NCBI GenBank assembly: GCA_016292215.1
Contig: JAEFBB010000005.1
Location: forward strand, 1-64,000
Length of the DNA stretch: 64,000 nucleotides
Direction: 5' to 3'
Source: Saccharofermentans sp.
Lineage (GTDB): Bacteria; Bacillota; Clostridia; Saccharofermentanales; Saccharofermentanaceae
The translations under genes and the position numbers were made by a program. Under the pieces are notes generated by a model. The model was not told the origin of the DNA and made no database searches. It worked only from the letters and a program-made list of their open reading frames with translations. Shown piece by piece: positions 58,552-64,000 of this stretch (its first letter is position 1; each line of letters starts with the position of its first letter).

Positions 58552-59483
58552 GAAAAGTAGAGATTATCGGTTATGGTTATTATGTTCCGGAAAATACAGT
58601 TGAATTTGACGGACAGATAAGACACAGAGTACCTGAAGGCGGAAATGACACCCAGTTATCAATGGCAGTATCAGCAGCTAAGGCAGCGCTCGAAAAAGCT
58701 TCTCTTGATATCACGGATATCGGCTGCATCGTATCTTCCAGTGCCGTCGGCGTACAGCCTATCCCGTGCACGGCAGCTCTGATCCATGAGCAGATCGCGA
58801 AGGGCACTGATATTCCGGCAATTGATATTAACAGCACATGCACCAGCTTTGTGTCTGCATTTGATTATGTAAGTTACCTGATCGATGCAGGACGCTATAA
58901 CAAAGTGCTTCTGGTAGCAAGTGAACTTGCGTCAGTCGGCCTTAACCCTAAGCAGAAGGAAAGCTATGAGCTGTTCGGAGACGGCGCTGCCGCTGTTGTG
59001 CTCAGCAGATGCGAGAACGGCGGATCCGGTGTTATCTACGGTAAGCAGGCTACATGGTCTGAAGGTGCTCATGACACTGAGATCAGAGGCGGTCTCACGG
59101 GTCTTTACCCTGACAAGTATGTGGAAGCTCCTGAAGAATACTGCTTTGATATGAACGGCCTTAAAGTCTTAAAGCTTGCGGGAAGAAAGCTTCCGAAGTT
59201 CTTTGACGCCGTTTTGAAAGAGAGCGGATACACCATGGATAATATCGATATGGTAGTCCCTCATCAGGCCAGCAAAGCTCTCGGAATGATCATGCCTCTC
59301 ATCGGCGTTCCGAAGAACAAATATATCGACATAGTTCCCGAGTACGGAAATATGGTATCCGTTGCGATACCGCACGCGCTGATCTGGGCCATCGAGAACG
59401 GAAAGATCAGGAAAGGCGATACGGTACTTCTCATCGGTACAGCCGCAGGTCTCACTGCGAATGCGCTGCTGTTCAAGTATTGA
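58548..59483 (+). CDS. Beta-ketoacyl-ACP synthase III/OleA-like thiolase
   Basis: DINSTCTSF, VPHQASKAL, EYGNMVSVAIP (Cys-His-Asn triad). Confidence 0.9.
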   Translation: MRKVEIIGYGYYVPENTVEFDGQIRHRVPEGGNDTQLSMAVSAAKAALEKASLDITDIGCIVSSSAVGVQPIPCTAALIHEQIAKGTDIPAIDINSTCTSFVSAFDYVSYLIDAGRYNKVLLVASELASVGLNPKQKESYELFGDGAAAVVLSRCENGGSGVIYGKQATWSEGAHDTEIRGGLTGLYPDKYVEAPEEYCFDMNGLKVLKLAGRKLPKFFDAVLKESGYTMDNIDMVVPHQASKALGMIMPLIGVPKNKYIDIVPEYGNMVSVAIPHALIWAIENGKIRKGDTVLLIGTAAGLTANALLFKY

Positions 59484-59592
59484 TATATCGCACGGACCTT
59501 TTTCGAACTGATCGAAAACTGTCTCAATTTATGTTAATATTTTCTTTGGAATAAGCTCGCGTTTTCGCAGCGTTTTAAGGGAGGATATTAAT

Positions 59593-61023
59593 ATGGGAAG
59601 AGGCGGCGGAGGTGGTAGTTCTCACCACAGCTCACATTCATCAAGCAGTCATTCACATCATTCAAGCAGCTCGTCGTATCGTTCGTCGAGTTCGTCATCT
59701 TCGCATCATTCCGGCGGTTCATATCATTCCGGCAGCAGTTACGGTGGCGGAGGATCAGGCGGCGGATGTCTGTCTACTTTCATAACTCTGTTCATCGTCT
59801 TCGGATTTATTGGCTTAGGCTTTTTCTTAGCTGTCTTTAAAGGCGAAGGCGGCGGAAGAGTAGGAGACTTTATAAGACTCGAGAGATCAACTGTACAAAG
59901 AGAAGCTTTGCCTGAATCTAAGTGTGATCCCATCGATGAATGGTATAGTGACGACTGGGGCGACTGGATCGACCAGTCAGGCGAAGAGACCGCTCTTGTA
60001 GACGGTCTTAAGTACTTCTATGAGAAGACAGGCGTACAGCCTTATCTTTGGATCATGGGCGAAGAAGGCGCAGACTATAAGTCTGAAGGCAGTCTCGAGG
60101 AGCTTGCCGAATCCAAGTACATAGAGATGTTCGGTAAAGACGAAGGACACGTCCTCGTTATTTTCCGCGAGTATCCTAATGAATCAGGCAACTATATCTG
60201 CGTTGTAACTCCGGGTTACGATGCCGAGACCCAGGTCCTTGACGAAGAGGCAAGAGAGATCCTTTTAGACTGGATCGATTACTATTACACCGATGACAGC
60301 CTTAATGAAGGCCGTTTCTTCGAGAAGTCTTTCGAGACTGCAGCAGACAAGATGATGGTCAAGCAGCTGTCCTGGAAGCAGATCGGAGTGATCATTGTGG
60401 TCGCTGCTATCGTTGTAGTCGGTATTATCATCACCGCAGGCATCATCAAGAAGCGTAAGGTCGCAGTTGCCAAGCAGAAAGCTAAGCAGGCCCAGGCTGA
60501 GAAGGATAAGAAGCAGATCGAATTCAACCAGCAGAAGTACAACGATGCTCTCGAAAAGGAGTATGTATCCGTCGAGTGTCCCAACTGCGGCTCTGCAGGC
60601 AACAAGATCCGTAAGGGCACGGTAGCTTACTGCCAGTTCTGCGGTTCTGCCATCAGCGTAGACATGATCGGCCAGGCCTTTATCGGCGATATCTTCTCGC
60701 AGCAGCAGGCACAGCCTCAGCAGCAGGCATACCAGCAGGCTCCTGCTTATCAACAGGCACCGGCATACCAGCAGGCACCGGCATACCAGCAGGCTCCTGC
60801 ATACCAGCAGGCACCGGCATACCAGCAGGCTCCTGCATACCAGCAGCCCGCATATCAGCAGCCTGCGTATCAACAGCCTGCTTATCAGCAGCCGCAGACC
60901 TATCAGCAGCCTGTCCAGGCATATCCGCAGGCTCCTCAGGCTTATCCTCAGGCACCGCAGTACCAGCCTGCACCGCAAGGCTACCAGCAGCCTCCTCAGA
61001 ATTATCAGCAGCCGCCGCAATGA
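59593..61023 (+). CDS. TPM-domain (YdjH-like) membrane protein with Ser/His-rich N-terminus, zinc ribbon and PAYQQ repeats
   Basis: Low-complexity SSHHSS start, TM helix, TPM-like region, second TM, VECPNCGSAGNKIRKGTVAYCQFCGSAI, PAYQQA repeats. Confidence 0.85.
   Translation: MGRGGGGGSSHHSSHSSSSHSHHSSSSSYRSSSSSSSHHSGGSYHSGSSYGGGGSGGGCLSTFITLFIVFGFIGLGFFLAVFKGEGGGRVGDFIRLERSTVQREALPESKCDPIDEWYSDDWGDWIDQSGEETALVDGLKYFYEKTGVQPYLWIMGEEGADYKSEGSLEELAESKYIEMFGKDEGHVLVIFREYPNESGNYICVVTPGYDAETQVLDEEAREILLDWIDYYYTDDSLNEGRFFEKSFETAADKMMVKQLSWKQIGVIIVVAAIVVVGIIITAGIIKKRKVAVAKQKAKQAQAEKDKKQIEFNQQKYNDALEKEYVSVECPNCGSAGNKIRKGTVAYCQFCGSAISVDMIGQAFIGDIFSQQQAQPQQQAYQQAPAYQQAPAYQQAPAYQQAPAYQQAPAYQQAPAYQQPAYQQPAYQQPAYQQPQTYQQPVQAYPQAPQAYPQAPQYQPAPQGYQQPPQNYQQPPQ
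60730..60897 (+). repeat. In-frame tandem repeats, six 18-bp then four 15-bp units
   Basis: TACCAGCAGGC(ACCG/TCCT)GCA units; 60766-60801 is identical to 60802-60837. Confidence 0.92.
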
Positions 61024-61763
61024 TGAATTTCTACGTAGCGACATTATTTCCTGAGCAGGTTACTTCGTATCTTAATACGAGCATTACAGGACGCGGAATC
61101 GCGAAAGGCGCGATCGCTTTGGAATGCATCCAGATGAGGGATTATGCGCCGAATACTTATGGCCGCGTTGATGACACCATCTATGGCGGCGGTACCGGCA
61201 TGATGATCCGTCCCGAGCCTGTCTACGGCGCTTATGAAAAGGCTGTAGAATTATGCGGAGGAAAGAAGCCTTATACGGTCTATATGTCTCCTAAGGGCAA
61301 GGTTTTCAATCAGGCCAAGGCGCACGAACTCGCGGGGCGTGAGAACCTTCTCATTATCTGCGGTCATTACGAGGGAATCGATGCCAGGGTTATCAATGAT
61401 ATCTGCGACGAAGAGATATCTATCGGAGATTATGTCTTAACAGGCGGTGAGACGGCGGCAATCGTCGTTATCGATGCCGTGGCAAGGCTTGTCCCGGGCG
61501 TTCTTCCCAATGAAGAGGCTTATACCAACGAGTCTCATACTGACGGAATGCTCGAAGCGCCCCAATATACCAAGCCTCCGGTATGGCACGGACAAGAGGT
61601 CCCGGAAGTCTTAAAAAACGGCAACGACGCAGCAATTGCGGACTATAACCGCATTGCAGCACTGGTCGATACATGGCACAACAGGCCCGATATGCTGGAC
61701 AAATTGGACATTTCGGAGAGCGATTGGGCTAAAATGCTTGCCTTTGAAAGAGGCATGTGCTAA
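61020..61763 (+). CDS. trmD: tRNA (guanine-N1)-methyltransferase
   Basis: [55 protein letters not shown]. Confidence 0.97.
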   Translation: MMNFYVATLFPEQVTSYLNTSITGRGIAKGAIALECIQMRDYAPNTYGRVDDTIYGGGTGMMIRPEPVYGAYEKAVELCGGKKPYTVYMSPKGKVFNQAKAHELAGRENLLIICGHYEGIDARVINDICDEEISIGDYVLTGGETAAIVVIDAVARLVPGVLPNEEAYTNESHTDGMLEAPQYTKPPVWHGQEVPEVLKNGNDAAIADYNRIAALVDTWHNRPDMLDKLDISESDWAKMLAFERGMC

Positions 61764-61840
61764 AATTCTCCAGTTATCAGGGTGGTCCTCTGCCATTATC
61801 CAGGCAAGAACATCTGCAGGAAAGAGAGGAAACGAACAAT

Positions 61841-62182
61841 ATGGATTTAGTAAAAGTCATCGAGAGCGAGAATATTCGCAACCAGTATCCTGAAGTTGAA
61901 GTCGGAGACTTCGTAAAGGCTCACCTTCTTATCAAGGAAGGCGCTAAGGAGCGTATTCAGGTATTCGAAGGCTATGTCATCGCAAGAAAAGGCCAGGGCC
62001 TTTCAGAGACAATAACAATTCGCCGTGTATCTTACGGTATCGGCGTAGAGAGAATTCTCCCTGTTAACTCACCCAAGATCGATCACATCGACGTTCTTCG
62101 TAAGGGTAAGATCAGAAGAGCAAAGCTTTATTATCTCCGCGATCGTCAGGGCAAGGCTGCAAAGATCACACAGAAGATCTAA
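61841..62182 (+). CDS. rplS: 50S ribosomal protein L19
   Basis: [53 protein letters not shown]. Confidence 0.97.
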   Translation: MDLVKVIESENIRNQYPEVEVGDFVKAHLLIKEGAKERIQVFEGYVIARKGQGLSETITIRRVSYGIGVERILPVNSPKIDHIDVLRKGKIRRAKLYYLRDRQGKAAKITQKI

Positions 62183-62203
62183 TAGCAATCTTAATCGGAT
62201 TCA

Positions 62204-62236
62204 TACAGGCTGTCTCATGAGGCAGCCTGTTTTATT
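62204..62236 (+). terminator. Terminator after rplS
   Basis: ACAGGCTG...CAGCCTGT TTTATT. Confidence 0.85.
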
Positions 62237-62253
62237 ATTTTCGTTGTGTCAGA

Positions 62254-62350
62254 TTTGTTGGCCTGAAACAGGCTGAAAACATCAACAAAAAGACGCTTTT
62301 TGTGAAAATGTGATTTTTTGTTGGTCTGAAACAATGAAAAGAGGCCAACA
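62254..62350. repeat. Intergenic repeated word TTGTTGG(C/T)CTGAAACA
   Basis: Direct copies at 62254-62269 and 62317-62332; inverted GGCCAACAA at 62342-62350. Confidence 0.8.
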
Positions 62351-62431
62351 ATTTTGCTACACTAAACCACGTCGATGTAAAAGACGATGGGTATGATAAA
62401 ATCATCAAGAAGGAAAGATTCCGGAGTATAT

Positions 62432-63331
62432 ATGGCAGAGAAAAAGAACGACATCAATTGGTTTCCGGGGCATATGAGAAAGGCCTTAAACGAGACCGGC
62501 GAGAGAATGAAGCTCGTCGATCTTGTCTATGAGACATGCGATGCCAGGATCCCTTTCTCGAGCCGCAATCCCGAGCTCGATAAGATAATCGGGGAGAAGC
62601 CGAGGATCGTTATCCTTAACAAGGCCGATCTTGCTGACCCTTCGAAAACACCCGTCTGGGTCAACAGTCTTGAGTCAGGCAATACCCGCGCCTGCGCGCT
62701 CGAGAGCACGCACAAGAAGGGCTTTGAGAGGCTTAACGCCATCACTATGGAACTCATGAAGGATAAGCTCGAGAAAGCCGCTGAGAAGGGCAGGATCGGA
62801 CGTCCCGTCAGAGTTATGGTCGTCGGCGCGCCTAATACGGGAAAATCCACGCTTATCAATGCGCTTGCAGGCAGGAAGGCTGCCGTTACGGGCGATAAGC
62901 CGGGCGTCACAAAAGATTTCAAGTGGATAATGACAGGCGGAAGGCTTGAACTGATGGACATGGCAGGCGTGCTGTGGCCGAGGATCGCTAATGCCAAGAG
63001 CGGCATATGCCTTACAGCGCTTGGCTCCGTAAAAGAAGAAGTCGTTGACGTGGTCAAGGTCGCCTATGAGACTTTGAAGATAATGGCTGAGATCTATCCC
63101 AATCTTCTGACAGAGCGCTACGGCGTTGAGCTTAATCTTGAGACCAATGAAGACGACGGATATTTCCAGGATCCTTTCTACGATATCTTCCTTGCCATGG
63201 CTAAGAAGAGAGGCTGCATCATGAGCGGCGGAAGGATCGATGAAGAGCGCTTCGCAAGGCTGTTCTTAAACGATCTGAAAGAGGGCAGGACCGGCAGGAT
63301 CACGCTCGAGATGCCCGGAGATTATAAGTAA
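62432..63331 (+). CDS. rbgA: Ribosome biogenesis GTPase YlqF/RbgA
   Basis: INWFPGHMRKAL, VLNKADL-type G4 before GAPNTGKSTLINAL (circular permutation), GDKPGVTK. Confidence 0.95.
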   Translation: MAEKKNDINWFPGHMRKALNETGERMKLVDLVYETCDARIPFSSRNPELDKIIGEKPRIVILNKADLADPSKTPVWVNSLESGNTRACALESTHKKGFERLNAITMELMKDKLEKAAEKGRIGRPVRVMVVGAPNTGKSTLINALAGRKAAVTGDKPGVTKDFKWIMTGGRLELMDMAGVLWPRIANAKSGICLTALGSVKEEVVDVVKVAYETLKIMAEIYPNLLTERYGVELNLETNEDDGYFQDPFYDIFLAMAKKRGCIMSGGRIDEERFARLFLNDLKEGRTGRITLEMPGDYK

Positions 63332-63343
63332 GGAGAACTGATC

Positions 63344-63988
63344 ATGCCTAAGCTTACTACTGAGCAACTTATCGCAAAATACGATGCGATGTATGAATAC
63401 GAGAATGATTGTTTCTCCAAAGGATATAAGATGATCGGCGGTATCGACGAGGCAGGAAGAGGACCTCTCGCAGGCCCTGTTGTTGCCGCATGCTGCATAC
63501 TTGATCCCGATGTAAAGATCCTTGGCTTAGACGATTCGAAAAAGCTGTCCGAGAAGAAGAGGGAAGAGCTTTTCCTCGAGATAAAAGAGAAGGCAAAAGC
63601 TTATGCGATCTGCAGTGCAAGTCCCGAAGAGATCGATGAGATTAATATCCTTGAAGCAACGAAAAAAGCAATGAGGAACTGCGTTAAGGAGCTCGCTTCA
63701 AAGGGCATGTCACCTGACATCCTTCTTATCGATGCAGTCAATCTTTCAGGCACGGGATTAGACGTTATACCGATCATTAAAGGTGACGCAAAATCTGACT
63801 CTATCGCAGCGGCATCGATCCTCGCAAAAGTAACCAGGGACCACATCATGATGGAATACGATGAAGAATATCCCGGCTACGGTTTTGCTAAGCATAAGGG
63901 CTACGGCACCAAAGACCACTATGCCGCAATCCGCGAAAAAGGAATGACTCCCATCCACCGCAGGTCCTTTCTTAAGGTTATACATTAA
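63344..63988 (+). CDS. rnhB: Ribonuclease HII
   Basis: IGGIDEAGRGPLAGPVVAACCIL, LDDSKKLSEKKRE, ASILAKVTRD. Confidence 0.97.
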   Translation: MPKLTTEQLIAKYDAMYEYENDCFSKGYKMIGGIDEAGRGPLAGPVVAACCILDPDVKILGLDDSKKLSEKKREELFLEIKEKAKAYAICSASPEEIDEINILEATKKAMRNCVKELASKGMSPDILLIDAVNLSGTGLDVIPIIKGDAKSDSIAAASILAKVTRDHIMMEYDEEYPGYGFAKHKGYGTKDHYAAIREKGMTPIHRRSFLKVIH

Positions 63989-64000
63989 GACGTTGATAAA

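Noticed and set aside
60730-60897. Possible CRISPR-like repeat array
   Set aside because: Repeats are contiguous without spacers and in-frame within a CDS
60265-61044. 259-aa minus-strand ORF rich in Leu/Arg
   Set aside because: Antisense shadow of the TPM gene and its CAG-rich repeats; no ribosome site or recognisable domain

Overview
The window looks like chromosomal DNA from a Clostridia-type Firmicute. It is densely coding, mostly on the + strand, and I see no transposase, phage or CRISPR signature. Core blocks: ilvE, ddh, bioY, glmM/nagB, a four-subunit 2-oxoacid:ferredoxin oxidoreductase, an ECF S-component next to coaX, a glycogen operon (glgB-glgC-glgD-glgA plus a GH13 amylase), purine genes (purE-purF-purN, a PurO-type IMP cyclohydrolase, and an AICAR-formyltransferase-only PurH), tRNA-Thr(CGT), and the ylxM-ffh-rpsP-khpA-rimM-trmD-rplS-rbgA-rnhB block. 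Accessory blocks: two surface-glycan clusters (11.5-14.5 kb and 18.4-25.6 kb), split divergent sugar-ABC permeases, and SPFH and TPM zinc-ribbon proteins. Best candidates for something undescribed: (1) a translationally coupled five-gene cassette (glycosyltransferase, SDR, MBL hydrolase, adenylate-forming enzyme, KASIII) inserted between rimM and trmD, resembling but not matching an Ole/beta-lactone pathway; (2) long Lys/Ala/Pro histone-H1-like tails on both GlgB and GlgA; (3) an 89-nt nested palindrome across the purF stop codon; (4) a structured leader upstream of the ECF transporter/coaX pair; (5) intergenic regions that each carry their own short repeated word. All assignments come from reading the sequence and translations; no database search was run.
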